A stretch of DNA of 64,000 nt from Streptomyces sp. NRRL B-3428 (GCA_000721375.1 JOGW01000004.1:1-64000), one strand, 5' to 3'; counted from the stretch's first letter, positions 39,501-48,276 are shown. A program made the numbers and translations. Notes: generated by a model from the letters alone, not told the origin.

Positions 39501-41184
39501 GGTCGCCGGTGACGCGGGCGGCCTCGCGGGCCGTGTCCCAGGCCGCGACCGTGGTCTTCTCGGCGTCGCTCGCGGCAAGTGCGGCGCGCGCCGGATCGGC
39601 GTCCGGTGCGGTGTCGTCGAGCCAGCCGGCCCGTACCGCCTCGGCGGTCTCCTGCTCGACCTCGCTGAGCCGCTGCTTCAGATGCCCGACTTCGCTGCGG
39701 GCGCGCTGGGCGTCCGTGGCGGCGACGGTGGCATCGCGGTGGGCGGCCTCGCCTGCCTCCTGCAGTGCGGCGGACCGCTCCTCCTCCTCGTTCGCGAGCT
39801 GCTCGGCGCTTTCGGCGGCGGTGTGCAGCGCGCGTACGAGATCGGCGGCGGCCTCGGCGCGGGCCGCGAGCGCCGGTGCGGCGTCCCGCTCGGCCTCACG
39901 GATCGCGACGGCCACGCGCGCGGAGCGGTCGGCTGCGGCGCGGTGGCGCAGCACGGCCTCTGCGGCCTGCCAGGCGGAGTGCAGCGTACGGGAGTCGGCC
40001 AGCTCGCGCTTCTGTGCGGCAGCGGACTTCTCGGCGGCGGCGAGCGCCAACGAGGCGTGTCGGTAGGCGAGTTCGGCGGCGATACGGGAGCTCGCTCCGC
40101 GCGCCTGCTCCGCTTCGGTGACCGTGTGCGCGGCGGTCGTGACCTGCTGCGCGAGCTCGGCGGCACGCCCCCGCTCCTGCACGGCGCGGGCGGAGAGCCG
40201 CCGGGCGAGAGTACGGGTGCGCCGCTCGGCGCCCGCGTGCACCTCACGGGCGCGGGCCCGGGTCTCGGCGCCCTCGACGATCCGGCCGAGCAGATCGACG
40301 GAACCGGCGGTGAAGTCCCGCTCGGCGATCAGTTCGGCCCGTCGGCCGAGCTTGTTGCCGAAGCCGCTCACCAGGTCGGCGAGGCCGTCGGTGTCACGCG
40401 TGTCGGTGACAGCGCGCAGGAGCAGGTCGGTGAAGTCGGAGTCCTTCTTGACCGCGAACAGGCCGGCGGCCTCGCCCTCGTCGGCGTTCATCTCGCGCTG
40501 GTAGCGGAAGAGTTCGGGGTCGAGGCCGAGATCGCCGAGGTGCTCGTTCCAGCGGTCGTGGATCTCCTCCCAGTGCACTTCGAGATGCGGATACGCCTTG
40601 CCCGCCTCGGTCAGCGCGTCGCGGAAGCCCTTCATGGTGCGGCGGCGCCCCTGTGCGCCGGAGGCGCCTTCCGCCACCGGCCGTACCGCCATGGACTCCG
40701 CCACCGGCAGGTTGTCGAGGCTCAGTCCGGGACCGGGCCGGAAGGAGTACCAGGCCTCGGCGAACTTCCGTGGGTCGTTGGAGACTTGGCGGCCGCGCCA
40801 CTCGCTGGCCTTGCCGACGACCACGCACTCGCCGGTCAGCGTGTGCTGCCACTCCAGGGCCACATGACCGCAGTCGTCGGCGAGCAGGAACTTGCGCAGC
40901 ACGCCGGAGCTGGCGCCGCCGAGGGTGTTGCGGTGGCCGGGCAGCATCACCGAGAAGATCAGCTTGAGCAGGACGGACTTGCCGCCGCCGTTCTCCAGGA
41001 ACAGCACACCGGCCGGCGCCGGGCGGCGCTGCGGCCCGGTCGGCTCCTCGCTGAAGAACTCCGCCTGCTGCGGCGCGGGATCGGGCACGGGCTCGCCGAC
41101 TCCGCGCAGGTCAAGGACCGTGTCGGCATAGCGCGCACCGGCGGGGCCGATGGAGTAGAGGCGGACCCGGGACAGCTCGTACAT
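36571..41184 (-). CDS. SMC-like ATPase of an MksB/JetC-type condensin
   Basis: This 1537-aa protein has the split-ATPase layout of SMC/MukB proteins. The N-terminal head carries a P-loop, LENGGGKS (63-70). Long Ala/Glu/Arg-rich coiled coils follow, interrupted by a globular hinge-like region (about 640-770, with LGEHGIPALPGWRYLAQAV). The C-terminal head has the signature FSGGQ (1401-1405) and the Walker B segment TLFLDN (1435-1440). The usual catalytic Glu after the Walker B Asp is Asn1440, and the first P-loop Gly is Leu63. It is the last gene of an operon with kleisin-like and KITE-like genes. It presumably acts on DNA as a loop extruder or plasmid-restriction complex. Confidence 0.8.
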   Translation of the reverse strand: MYELSRVRLYSIGPAGARYADTVLDLRGVGEPVPDPAPQQAEFFSEEPTGPQRRPAPAGVLFLENGGGKSVLLKLIFSVMLPGHRNTLGGASSGVLRKFLLADDCGHVALEWQHTLTGECVVVGKASEWRGRQVSNDPRKFAEAWYSFRPGPGLSLDNLPVAESMAVRPVAEGASGAQGRRRTMKGFRDALTEAGKAYPHLEVHWEEIHDRWNEHLGDLGLDPELFRYQREMNADEGEAAGLFAVKKDSDFTDLLLRAVTDTRDTDGLADLVSGFGNKLGRRAELIAERDFTAGSVDLLGRIVEGAETRARAREVHAGAERRTRTLARRLSARAVQERGRAAELAQQVTTAAHTVTEAEQARGASSRIAAELAYRHASLALAAAEKSAAAQKRELADSRTLHSAWQAAEAVLRHRAAADRSARVAVAIREAERDAAPALAARAEAAADLVRALHTAAESAEQLANEEEERSAALQEAGEAAHRDATVAATDAQRARSEVGHLKQRLSEVEQETAEAVRAGWLDDTAPDADPARAALAASDAEKTTVAAWDTAREAARVTGDQAREAASTEARAELTAARAADAADAAGRSYEAELRTAGALAAEERLVEMLGLPATRGGVPGPRTDDASEHPEGPLSAAELDRSADELKELLDTAVTRAERQLFDLRTAAADDSRILGALGDGGLLPPGPDVLATVEYLGEHGIPALPGWRYLAQAVAPADHARVLAARPELVDGVVITDPDTHSRAREVLSGAALLPRSTVAVGTAAALLAPTPPEQDGPADVFLVPPNPAMHDEQAADEERQTLRARATQRDEEIRALAARLGKDRELASRLASWRAGCPAGRLAELEEAATAARTFAEEAEAELTEARTVRAEADEAAADAARVRDEKQDAAQRARRAADALAGLAFRLRERAGWQVKLRELADEAAESEAKAQVCLERARAADEDRRAAQRAADDARRTARTLRAERAEIAGAPDDVALEGDAPKAPLAALREAYRAASQLYEKVGVGADLRAEQARAESDESAAVAELDRLSNKVRTRAAQLLEGPDGSDGPSRQAAAARAESLVQMLETRASTASEQLGRLRGEAERHAPEDGEAHTELTTDRTPTDAEHAQTLLRTATSELAACTDALTTARESHAELLASHRTAEDGAGGFDETAALLRDLLRDHHTDEEEGEPEPFPGSLEEARQAAGETRRSLRGCATDLSAAEAAVREAGDVLVRHANATRYEQVRTPARQQIRELPAAALPEHAKKWAEAFAPRLRVLTDELAQLERNRDSIVDRLRGLVESALATLRSAQRLSQLPEGLGEWSGQEFLRIRFEEPDQATLTERLGEVVDEATRAAVKKNSDLRRDGMSLLLRGVQAALEPRGIAVEILKPDAVLRAERVPVGQMGDVFSGGQLLTAAIALYCTMAALRSNDRGRDKHRHAGTLFLDNPIGRANATYLLELQRAVSDALGVQLLYTTGLFDTTALAEFPLVIRLRNDADLRAGLKYISVEEHLRPGLPQQHPEEETVHSEITATRMYKRPVETAS

Positions 41185-41237
41185 GGCGGACTCTCGTGAG
41201 CGGGTGGGCAGGGCGGAGGTTCAGCGTGCAGGGGTGG

Positions 41238-42137
41238 TCAGGGGCTGTCGGCGTGGAACGGGAGTCCCGCCCCCGCCACCAGCTCCAGATCCTTGTCCTC
41301 GGTGGGCGGCAGCAGGCTCGCGGAGCCGTCGCTCACCGGGACGACCCCAAGTTCGAGCAGCTCGGCCATGGCCGCGGAGCCGGCCATGTCGCGCACCTGC
41401 AGCTGATAACGAGGCGTCGTGCGATACGTGCCTCCGGAGTCGTCCCCCGTGCGCTGCAGGAACCCGGAGTCGGTGAGGAACGCGGCCGCCTTGGAGACGA
41501 TGCCGGTGGTCGAACCGGCAAGCCGCCGTGCGTCCTTGGTGGCACCGGTCGAGCTGCGGCGGGCCCAGATCCGCCAGGCGGACTCCAGGCCGGGGGCTTC
41601 GGTCGCGGGGTCGGTGTTCTCGCCCGCCTCCTCGGCGCGCTCTTCCAGGCGGTGACACGCCTGGCGTACGAAGGCGTCCACGCCGTTGACGGTGATCCGC
41701 CCGATGTAGCCGTCGTCGGCCAGGTCCTCGGGCCGCGGGAAGGCGAGGGCGGCGACGGCGAGATGGGCGAGCCCGTGCAGGAAACGGTCGCCCGCGTCGG
41801 AGGACGCACGCCGGGCGTAGTCACCCATCCGTACGGCGAACAGCGAGTCCTCGGCGGCGGTCACGGCCATGCCCGCGCGCGGGGAGACCTCGAGGACCAC
41901 CAGACCGAGACCGCTGGCCACGGCGTCGGCGAGCCGAGCGAACGGCGGGTCCTCGCGGTAGCGGCGCAGCAGCTCGGCGTACTCGGCGTCACGGGCGGGC
42001 AGCAGCTTGGGCTGCAGGCCGAAGGAGACCAGACGTGCGGCATCGGCCGCGTCGGCCGGGGTGACCGGCGCGGGTGCGGCGGGGCGCGCCTCGGACTCGC
42101 CCCAGGCACCGGTCTCGACGGCGTCCTTGTCGCTCAC
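41238..42137 (-). CDS. KITE-like (MukE/MksE/JetB-type) subunit
   Basis: This 299-aa protein is predicted to be the tandem winged-helix subunit of the condensin complex. Helical DNA-binding-like segments are visible (RFLHGLAHLAVAALAF, then YIGRITVNGVDAFVRQACHR), and a C-terminal winged helix reads TTGIVSKAAAFLTDSGFLQR followed by TYRTTPRYQLQVRDMA. The GTG at 42137 has an AGGAG site. It lies 53 bases before the SMC-like gene and 76 bases after the kleisin-like gene. The assignment rests on operon order, size and wing pattern rather than a clear motif. Confidence 0.6.
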   Translation of the reverse strand: MSDKDAVETGAWGESEARPAAPAPVTPADAADAARLVSFGLQPKLLPARDAEYAELLRRYREDPPFARLADAVASGLGLVVLEVSPRAGMAVTAAEDSLFAVRMGDYARRASSDAGDRFLHGLAHLAVAALAFPRPEDLADDGYIGRITVNGVDAFVRQACHRLEERAEEAGENTDPATEAPGLESAWRIWARRSSTGATKDARRLAGSTTGIVSKAAAFLTDSGFLQRTGDDSGGTYRTTPRYQLQVRDMAGSAAMAELLELGVVPVSDGSASLLPPTEDKDLELVAGAGLPFHADSP

Positions 42138-42160
42138 GGGCGGGGCTCCTTGTCGCAGGG

Positions 42161-42204
42161 GGTGCTGAGGTACGTATCGAAGCGGGTGCTGATGTACGTA
42201 TCGA
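42161..42204. repeat. Two-copy 24-bp repeat between condensin genes
   Basis: GGTGCTGAKGTACGTATCGA occurs at 42161-42180 and 42185-42204, differing at one base, with a palindromic TACGTA core. The pair fills most of the 76-bp gap between the kleisin-like and KITE-like genes. It could be an RNA or protein site or the product of slippage. Confidence 0.75.
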
Positions 42205-42213
42205 GGAGGCAGA

Positions 42214-43719
42214 TCACGCCGCCTCCGTCCGGTCGGCCGCCATCCCGACGGCGTCGAGCAGGGCGGTCCCGACGATGAGATCGGCGCCGCCGAACTCGGG
42301 ATCGTCGAGCTCGGTCCCGTCGTCCACGGCGAAAAGGAGCTTCGGCTCGCCCTGGCGGTAGGCCGTGCCGACCGGCGGGCTCGCCGCGTGCACCGCCAAC
42401 AGGGCGACGAGATAAGGCAGTTCGGGATCGATCCGGCGTGCGTCGGCGAGCAGCCCGGACAGGCGGCGCGGCGCCTCGTGCTCCAGGTCGAGCAGCTCCA
42501 TGGCCTGCGCGAGCTGCTCCTCGCTGAAGCGGCTGTCGTCCGGTGTGGCGATCAGATCCGGCTCGGGCATCTCGGCACCGAGATGCTCCCGCTCCTGCGG
42601 CGGGGTCAGCAGTATGTCGACGAGATCCGCGACCCGTACGGATGTGGGCGTCCGCAGTCCGGTGCCGCGCGCGAAGAACGCGTCGGTCACGCGGATCGCC
42701 TGCTCCACGGGCAGCGGCAGCACCGGCGCCACCAGCTGGCCGTACAGATCGAGGCCGGTGCGCCCCGACGGCGGCGCGAAGGCCTGGCGGTCCTGCTCGG
42801 CGCGGAACAGCGGGCCAGCCTCGAGGAGGCGCGACTGCAGCTGGGTGTGACGGCGGATGCAGTCCTTGACGATGTCGACCAGCTCGGCCGCGCGCCGTTT
42901 GTGCTCCTGGTCCTCGGCCTCGTCACGGGCCTTGCGGATATTGGTCAGGATCGCGTTCTCGTGCCGGTAGCGGTCGGCGACATGGTCGAGCGCCTCGGCG
43001 ATCATGTCGGGCACGGCTTCCAGCCAGTCCACCGCGCGCACATTGCGCCGGGTGGCATCGAGCGCGCGCCTGAGCGTCTCCGAGTACTGCACCGTCCGAT
43101 AGCGCGCCTGCTCGGCGGCGAGCTGGGCGTCGGCGAGCCGGCCCCGGCTGATCAGCACTTCGAGCTTCACCTCGGCGGCGATCTGCGCGCTGGTGACGTC
43201 GGTGTCGAGCGCGCCCACCAGGACATTGACGGCCTCGTCCGTCGTACGGAGATAGACACCGCCCCCGTAACCCGGCACCTCTTCGATCAGCTTGAAGTCG
43301 TAGTCGCGGCGCACATAGCTGCCGTCGGTGGCGAAGGTCCCGTACACGGCGCGGAAGCCGCGGTCGACGCTGCCGACGTTGATCAGGTTCTCCAGGACCC
43401 AGCGCGCCACCCGCTCGTGCTCGGCGATGGGCCGCTGCGGGGCCTGGGCGGCGATCCGCGGGATCAGCCGGGCCACGATCTGCTCGTGGTCGGCGCCCGT
43501 GTCGAAGTCCATGTTGAGCGTGACGAGGTCGATCGCCGAGAGCGCGACCTCCGCCATCGCGTACACCGTGTACTCACCGGCGAGATTGGCCTTGCGGACG
43601 TCCAGGTCGTGCAGCGGGGCGGTACACGCGAGCGCGCGCAGGCGCCGCGCCAGGCCCTCGTCGGCGGCCGGGCCCGGTGCCGGAGACGGATGGATCTTCG
43701 CCGGGGCAGGAGCAGTCAC
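42214..43719 (-). CDS. Kleisin-like (MukF/MksF/JetA-type) subunit
   Basis: This 501-aa protein has an N-terminal region with winged-helix character (ERVARWVLENLINVG, then YDFKLIEEVPGYGGGVYLRT). A long helical middle (AEDQEHKRRAAELVDIVKDC, RRHTQLQSRLLEAGPLFRAE) and an acidic C-terminal part follow. This matches kleisins that bridge an SMC head pair. It is the first gene of the three-gene operon. The GTG at 43719 has no ribosome site, but TAACCT lies 7 bases upstream, which fits a leaderless transcript. The family assignment is inferred from order and architecture. Confidence 0.6.
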   Translation of the reverse strand: MTAPAPAKIHPSPAPGPAADEGLARRLRALACTAPLHDLDVRKANLAGEYTVYAMAEVALSAIDLVTLNMDFDTGADHEQIVARLIPRIAAQAPQRPIAEHERVARWVLENLINVGSVDRGFRAVYGTFATDGSYVRRDYDFKLIEEVPGYGGGVYLRTTDEAVNVLVGALDTDVTSAQIAAEVKLEVLISRGRLADAQLAAEQARYRTVQYSETLRRALDATRRNVRAVDWLEAVPDMIAEALDHVADRYRHENAILTNIRKARDEAEDQEHKRRAAELVDIVKDCIRRHTQLQSRLLEAGPLFRAEQDRQAFAPPSGRTGLDLYGQLVAPVLPLPVEQAIRVTDAFFARGTGLRTPTSVRVADLVDILLTPPQEREHLGAEMPEPDLIATPDDSRFSEEQLAQAMELLDLEHEAPRRLSGLLADARRIDPELPYLVALLAVHAASPPVGTAYRQGEPKLLFAVDDGTELDDPEFGGADLIVGTALLDAVGMAADRTEAA

Positions 43720-43726
43720 GACGTAG

Positions 43727-43732
43727 AGGTTA
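43727..43732 (-). promoter_or_regulatory. Candidate -10 for a leaderless condensin operon transcript
   Basis: TAACCT on the minus strand ends 7 bases before the GTG of the kleisin-like gene, the spacing typical of leaderless actinobacterial mRNAs. No convincing -35 is seen. Confidence 0.4.
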
Positions 43733-43816
43733 GGCGCTCACACTGACAACGACCGAAACGGCGCAGTTGGGGCTGCTTGTCCGTTGCGCTGAGTCACGGC
43801 CGAGAAGTGACCCGGA

Positions 43817-44515
43817 TCACAGCCCGCCGACGCCTTCGTCGCCCGAAAGCCGCCGCGCGTAGGCCTCCACGACCCGCTTGCGCGAGTCGTCCAGATACCC
43901 GGCGAGCAGTTTCTCGGCCGCCGCACGGCCACCCGCGTCGAGCGTGTCGAGCAGTTCGCCGTTGCGTGCGAGATACGGCTCGTGCAGCCGGTGCGGATCG
44001 TCGACGAGGTGGAAGGCGAGCCGGAGTTCGGCGAAGACGCTGCGCATCAGTTCGTCGGTGCGCTCACTGCCCGCCAGGGCGACGAGTTCGCTGTGGAACC
44101 GGATGTTGGCCGTTCCGACGCCCGTCCAGTCCTCGGCCGCGGCCGCCCGCCTGCCGTCCTCGACGGCCCGGTGAAGGCCGTCGAGCCCGTACGGCGCCTT
44201 GCCGAGACCTCGGACGACCGCGCATTCCACCAGCCGCCGCGTGCGGTAGATGTCCTCGACGTCCTCGACGGTCAGGACCCGTACGAACACACCCCTGTTG
44301 AGCTCGTGGACGAGCAGCCGTTCATGCGTGAGCAGCCGGAACGCCTCGCGCAGGGTGTTGCGCGAAACCTTCAGGGCCGCGCCGATGGCCTCCTCCGAGA
44401 GGCGCTCACCGGGCGGGAAATAGCCCTCCGCGATGCGCCCGCGCAGGATGTCGGCGACCCGCTCCGCGGTGCTGGTGCGGCCCAACAGGGCGCGGTCGTC
44501 CACGAGTCCGTTCAT
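43817..44515 (-). CDS. GntR-family (FadR/FCD) transcriptional regulator
   Basis: This 232-aa regulator has a GntR winged helix (RVADILRGRIAEGYFPPGER, then SEEAIGAALKVSRNTLREAF) and an FCD ligand domain (YRTRRLVECAVVRGL, NIRFHSELVALAG). It diverges from the MFS-hydrolyase-5-oxoprolinase operon, and two inverted repeats lie in the gap. It is the likely repressor of that operon, with an effector such as 5-oxoproline or D-glutamate (inferred). Confidence 0.9.
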   Translation of the reverse strand: MNGLVDDRALLGRTSTAERVADILRGRIAEGYFPPGERLSEEAIGAALKVSRNTLREAFRLLTHERLLVHELNRGVFVRVLTVEDVEDIYRTRRLVECAVVRGLGKAPYGLDGLHRAVEDGRRAAAAEDWTGVGTANIRFHSELVALAGSERTDELMRSVFAELRLAFHLVDDPHRLHEPYLARNGELLDTLDAGGRAAAEKLLAGYLDDSRKRVVEAYARRLSGDEGVGGL

Positions 44516-44520
44516 GGCCT

Positions 44521-44582
44521 GGATTCAACCGCAGAATCCAAGAACCTTCCACCATGGGTATTGAGGGATCGTTGAACAATCC
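44521..44582. promoter_or_regulatory. Inverted repeats, probable GntR operators
   Basis: GGATCGTTGAACAATCC (44566-44582) is a near-perfect palindrome around a GTTGAAC core, typical of FCD-type GntR sites. A second repeat, GGATTC-N7-GAATCC (44521-44539), lies next to the regulator start. Both share GGAT/ATCC ends and sit between the divergent genes. Confidence 0.6.
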
Positions 44583-44687
44583 TCTACGGTGACGGACACC
44601 CGCACTCCCGCACGGCTCCAACAGCACGGCCACACCCGCACAGGCACAGGCACGCTCCCCGCCCCCTCCATCGACAGAGGTGCCCGG

Positions 44688-45995
44688 ATGACCGCGACCC
44701 CACCGTCCCGCGATGTGACCACCGCTCCCTCGAAGCCGACGCCCGATCCCGAACTCAGCGAGGAACAGGGCGCGTTCGCGTGGCTCAGGGCCCTCGGTCC
44801 GCGCGGGCGGCGTGCCTTCGCCGGCGCGTTCGGCGGCTATGCGCTGGACAGCTACGACTACTTCACACTGCCGCTGAGCATGGTCGCGATCGCGGCCTAC
44901 TTCGGGCTCGACAACGGACAGACGGGACTCTTCACCACCGTCACCCTGGTGGTCTCCGCAATAGGCGGCGCGCTCGCCGGGGTGCTCGCCGACCGCATAG
45001 GCCGCGTCCAGGCCCTGATCGTCACCGTCATCACGTACGCCGTCTTCACCGTGGCCTGCGGCTTCGCCCCCAACTACGAGACCCTGCTGGTCTTCCGCGC
45101 CCTGCAGGGCCTCGGCTTCGGCGGGGAGTGGGCGGTCGGCGCGATCCTCGTCGCCGAGTACGCGAGCGCCAAGCACCGCGGCCGCACCCTCGGCGCGATC
45201 CAGAGCGCCTGGGCCGCCGGCTGGGGTCTGGCGGTCCTCGTCTACACGCTGGTCTTCCAGTTCCTCGACGCCGACACCGCCTGGCGCGTGATGTTCTGGA
45301 CCGGCGCGCTGCCCGCCCTGCTCGTGCTCTACGTCCGCCGCAATGTCCAGGACGCCCCCGAGGCCGCCGAAGCGCGCAGGAAGAGCCCGCACAAGGGCAC
45401 CTTCACCACCATCTTCAAGCCGGGCCTTCTGCGCACCACCCTGTTCGCCGGACTCCTCTCCACCGGCGTCCAGGGCGGCTACTACACCCTGGCCACCTGG
45501 GTACCGACCTATCTCAAGACCGAACGCGGCCTGACGGTCGTCGGCACCGGCGGCTATCTCGCGGTCCTGATCTCGGGCGCCTTCATCGGCTATCTGACCG
45601 GCGGCTATCTCACGGACGTGCTCGGGCGCAAGAAGAACATCGCCCTGTTCGCCGTCCTGTCCGCGCTGTGCATCCTGGCCTTCGGCTCCATCCCCGAGGG
45701 CTCCAACGGCATGCTGCTCGTGGTGAGTTTCCCGCTCGGGTTCTGCATGTCGGCGATCTTCAGCGGTTTCGGTTCCTTCCTCGCCGAGCTCTACCCGACG
45801 GCCGTACGCGGCACGGGCCAGGGCTTCACCTACAACACCGGCCGCGGCGTGGGTGCGATCTTCCCGACCCTCGTGGGCTTCCTCTCCGACAGCTGGGGTG
45901 TCGGCGGCGCGCTGATCTTCGGCGCCCTCGCGTACGGCATCGCGGTGGTCGCCCTGGTCGGCCTGCCCGAGACCCGTGGCCGGGAGCTCGCATGA
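44688..45995 (+). CDS. MFS transporter, metabolite:H+ symporter type
   Basis: This 435-aa protein has 12 membrane segments and the sugar/organic-acid porter pattern: [20 protein letters not shown] in helix 1, [15 protein letters not shown] in loop 2-3, and [22 protein letters not shown] in helix 4. It is probably an importer of an organic or amino acid. As the first gene of an operon with oxoprolinase subunits, it may import 5-oxoproline or its precursor. The ATG at 44688 follows AGAGG. Its stop overlaps the hydro-lyase start (ATGA). Confidence 0.87.
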   Translation: MTATPPSRDVTTAPSKPTPDPELSEEQGAFAWLRALGPRGRRAFAGAFGGYALDSYDYFTLPLSMVAIAAYFGLDNGQTGLFTTVTLVVSAIGGALAGVLADRIGRVQALIVTVITYAVFTVACGFAPNYETLLVFRALQGLGFGGEWAVGAILVAEYASAKHRGRTLGAIQSAWAAGWGLAVLVYTLVFQFLDADTAWRVMFWTGALPALLVLYVRRNVQDAPEAAEARRKSPHKGTFTTIFKPGLLRTTLFAGLLSTGVQGGYYTLATWVPTYLKTERGLTVVGTGGYLAVLISGAFIGYLTGGYLTDVLGRKKNIALFAVLSALCILAFGSIPEGSNGMLLVVSFPLGFCMSAIFSGFGSFLAELYPTAVRGTGQGFTYNTGRGVGAIFPTLVGFLSDSWGVGGALIFGALAYGIAVVALVGLPETRGRELA

Positions 45996-46831
45996 CACGG
46001 AACACGATCCCCATGACGTACGCCGGACTCCCCTACACCGACCGGCAGTTGCCCCGCCACCAGCGCCTGCCCCGGGCCGCCCGCGCCCACTTCCGCAACG
46101 GCGGCGACGAGCCCACCGCGGGCTGGGCCCCCGGCCACACCCAGGCCAACCTGATCGCGGTGCCCGCCGACTGGGCGTACGAGATGCTGCTCTTCTGCCA
46201 GCGCAACCCGAAGCCGTGCCCGGTGCTCGACGTCACCGACGCGGGCGACTGGCGCACCCGGCTCGCGCCGGGCGCGGATCTGCGCACCGATCTGCCGCGC
46301 TACCGGGTGTGGCAGGACGGCGAGTTGACCGAGGAGCCCACCGATGTGACCGGGTGGTGGCGGGACGATCTGGTCACGTTCCTGCTCGGGTGCAGCTTCA
46401 CCTTCGAGGCCGCGCTCACCGCCGCCGGCGTCCCGGTGCGCCACATCGAACAGGGCCGCAACGTTCCGATGTACCTCACCGACCGCCCCTGCCGCGGCGC
46501 CGGGCGCCTGAGCGGACGTCTCGTGGTGTCCATGCGGCCGGTTCCGCCGGAGAAACTCGCCACGGCGATACGGGAGACGGCTCTGCTGCCCGCGGTGCAC
46601 GGCAGTCCGGTGCACTGCGGAGACCCGTCGGTACTGGGCATCGAGGACCTCGCCAAGCCGGACTTCGGGGACCCCGTGGACATCCACCCCGACGAGATCC
46701 CGGTGTTCTGGGGCTGCGGGGTGACACCCCAGGCGGCGGTCATGGAGTCACGACCGCCGTTCGCGATCACCCACGCACCGGGCCGGATGTTCGTCACGGA
46801 CGTCCGCGACGAGACGTACCGCGTGATCTGA
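45992..46831 (+). CDS. DUF1445 putative hydro-lyase (D-glutamate cyclase-like)
   Basis: This 279-aa member of the YcsI/DUF1445 family has the typical segments [48 protein letters not shown] (here [17 protein letters not shown]) and [12 protein letters not shown]. In the mammalian enzyme DGLUCY this domain is linked to D-glutamate cyclase activity, which makes 5-oxo-D-proline. Its coupling to the transporter and to PxpABC supports a role in feeding or clearing 5-oxoproline here, but that remains an inference. Confidence 0.85.
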   Translation: MTRNTIPMTYAGLPYTDRQLPRHQRLPRAARAHFRNGGDEPTAGWAPGHTQANLIAVPADWAYEMLLFCQRNPKPCPVLDVTDAGDWRTRLAPGADLRTDLPRYRVWQDGELTEEPTDVTGWWRDDLVTFLLGCSFTFEAALTAAGVPVRHIEQGRNVPMYLTDRPCRGAGRLSGRLVVSMRPVPPEKLATAIRETALLPAVHGSPVHCGDPSVLGIEDLAKPDFGDPVDIHPDEIPVFWGCGVTPQAAVMESRPPFAITHAPGRMFVTDVRDETYRVI

Positions 46832-46861
46832 ACCACAACACTCTGCAAGGAATGCACGTAT

Positions 46862-47638
46862 ATGAACCCTGTGACGCCTCTGACGCCTGTGATCGACCTC
46901 AACGCGGACCTCGGCGAAGGCTTCGGGCGCTGGCGGCTCACCGAGGACGAGCAACTGCTCTCGGTCGTCACCAGCGCCAACGTCGCCTGCGGCTTCCACG
47001 CGGGCGACGCGGTCACGATGAGGCGGGTGTGCGAGCTGGCGGCCGAACGCGGGGTGCGGATCGGCGCGCAGGTCTCGTACCGCGACCTGGCCGGCTTCGG
47101 CCGCCGCGCGATGGACGTGCCGGCCCATGAACTGGCCGCCGAAGTCGCGTACCAGATCGGCGCGTTGGAGGTCTTCGCGCGCGCGGCCGGCACAGGGGTC
47201 TCGTACGTGAAACCGCACGGCGCGCTCTACAACCGTGTCGTGCACGACGAGGAACAGGCGGGCGCGGTCGTCGACGGGGTGCTCCTCGCCGGCGGCCTCC
47301 CCGTCCTGGGGCTGCCGGGATCCCGCTTCCTGGACTTCGCGTCGAAGGCCGGCCTTCCGACCGTCACGGAGGCGTTCGCGGACCGCGCCTACACGGACGA
47401 GGGCACGCTGGTGCCTCGTACCCACTCGGCCGCGGTGGTCACCGACCCTTCGGCGGTCGTCGAGCGCTCGCTCGGCCTGGCACGGGACGGTGCGGTGACC
47501 TCGCATGACGGGCAGCGCATCGCGGTCCGCGCCCGGTCGCTGTGCCTGCACGGCGACACACCGGGCGCGGTGGAGCTCGCTCGTCGTGTACGGGCGCGGC
47601 TGGTGGCTGCCGGGGTCGAAGTGGCGGCCTTCGCATGA
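46862..47638 (+). CDS. pxpA: 5-oxoprolinase subunit A (LamB/YcsF)
   Basis: This 258-aa LamB/YcsF protein starts with the family signature IDLNADLGEGFGRW. SANVACGFHAGD and YVKPHGALYN follow. With PxpB and PxpC it forms the prokaryotic ATP-dependent 5-oxoprolinase that opens 5-oxoproline to glutamate. pxpB starts within its stop codon (ATGA overlap). Confidence 0.93.
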   Translation: MNPVTPLTPVIDLNADLGEGFGRWRLTEDEQLLSVVTSANVACGFHAGDAVTMRRVCELAAERGVRIGAQVSYRDLAGFGRRAMDVPAHELAAEVAYQIGALEVFARAAGTGVSYVKPHGALYNRVVHDEEQAGAVVDGVLLAGGLPVLGLPGSRFLDFASKAGLPTVTEAFADRAYTDEGTLVPRTHSAAVVTDPSAVVERSLGLARDGAVTSHDGQRIAVRARSLCLHGDTPGAVELARRVRARLVAAGVEVAAFA

Positions 47639-48276
47639 CCGGCTCGGGGACCCGGCGGATCCTTCCCGTGGGCGAGGACGCCCTGCTCGTCGAGCTCGAC
47701 AGCGGAACCGAAGCCCAGGCCCTGCATGCGGAGTTGCTACGGCTGCGCGCACAGGGCTCGTTTCCTGCCGTACGAGAACTCGTGCCCGCCGCCCGCACCG
47801 TTCTCCTGGACGGCCTGAGCGAGCCCGCGGACCGGGTCGCCGCCCGCCTCGCCGCACTCCCCCTGCCTCCAGCGCCCCCACCCACCCACGAGGTGATCGA
47901 GATCCCGGTGCGCTACGACGGTCCGGACCTGGCCGAAGTCGCCGCGCTCTGGGGCGTGTCAAGCACCGAAGCGCCCCGTATCCACGCGTCGTTCGACTTC
48001 CGGGTCGCCTTCTGCGGGTTCGCGCCGGGGTTCGGCTACCTCACCGGCCTGCCCGAGCGGTACACGGTCCCTCGCCACACGACTCCGCGCGCGTCGGTCC
48101 CGTCCGGCTCGGTCGCCCTGGCCGGCCCGTACACCGGCGTCTACCCCCGCTCCTCCCCCGGCGGCTGGCAGCTCATCGGCACCACGGACGTGGTCCTGTG
48201 GGACCACACCCGCACACCGGCGGCCCTCCTCGCACCCGGCGCGCGCGTGCGGTTCCGTCCTCTCGGGGAGGCCTGA
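47635..48276 (+). CDS. pxpB: 5-oxoprolinase subunit B (KipI-like)
   Basis: This 213-aa protein has the KipI/allophanate hydrolase C-domain fold. Family marks are ILPVGEDALLVEL, VRYDGPDLAEVA, FCGFAPGFGYLTGLP and the late GGWQLIGTTD. It is one of the two biotin-carboxylase-like partners in PxpABC. It overlaps pxpA by 4 bases and its stop is shared with the pxpC start. Confidence 0.93.
   Translation: MTGSGTRRILPVGEDALLVELDSGTEAQALHAELLRLRAQGSFPAVRELVPAARTVLLDGLSEPADRVAARLAALPLPPAPPPTHEVIEIPVRYDGPDLAEVAALWGVSSTEAPRIHASFDFRVAFCGFAPGFGYLTGLPERYTVPRHTTPRASVPSGSVALAGPYTGVYPRSSPGGWQLIGTTDVVLWDHTRTPAALLAPGARVRFRPLGEA

Noticed and set aside
37420..41199. A 1259-codon open frame antisense to the SMC-like gene
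   Set aside because: It is Gly/Arg/Leu-rich with no domain or ribosome site and mirrors the Ala/Glu/Arg coiled-coil codons of the real gene. Long antisense frames are common in such GC-rich DNA.
36571..43719. A complete four-gene Wadjet defence system
   Set aside because: No JetD-like gene with a Toprim nuclease domain was found on either side, so only a condensin-like operon is claimed.
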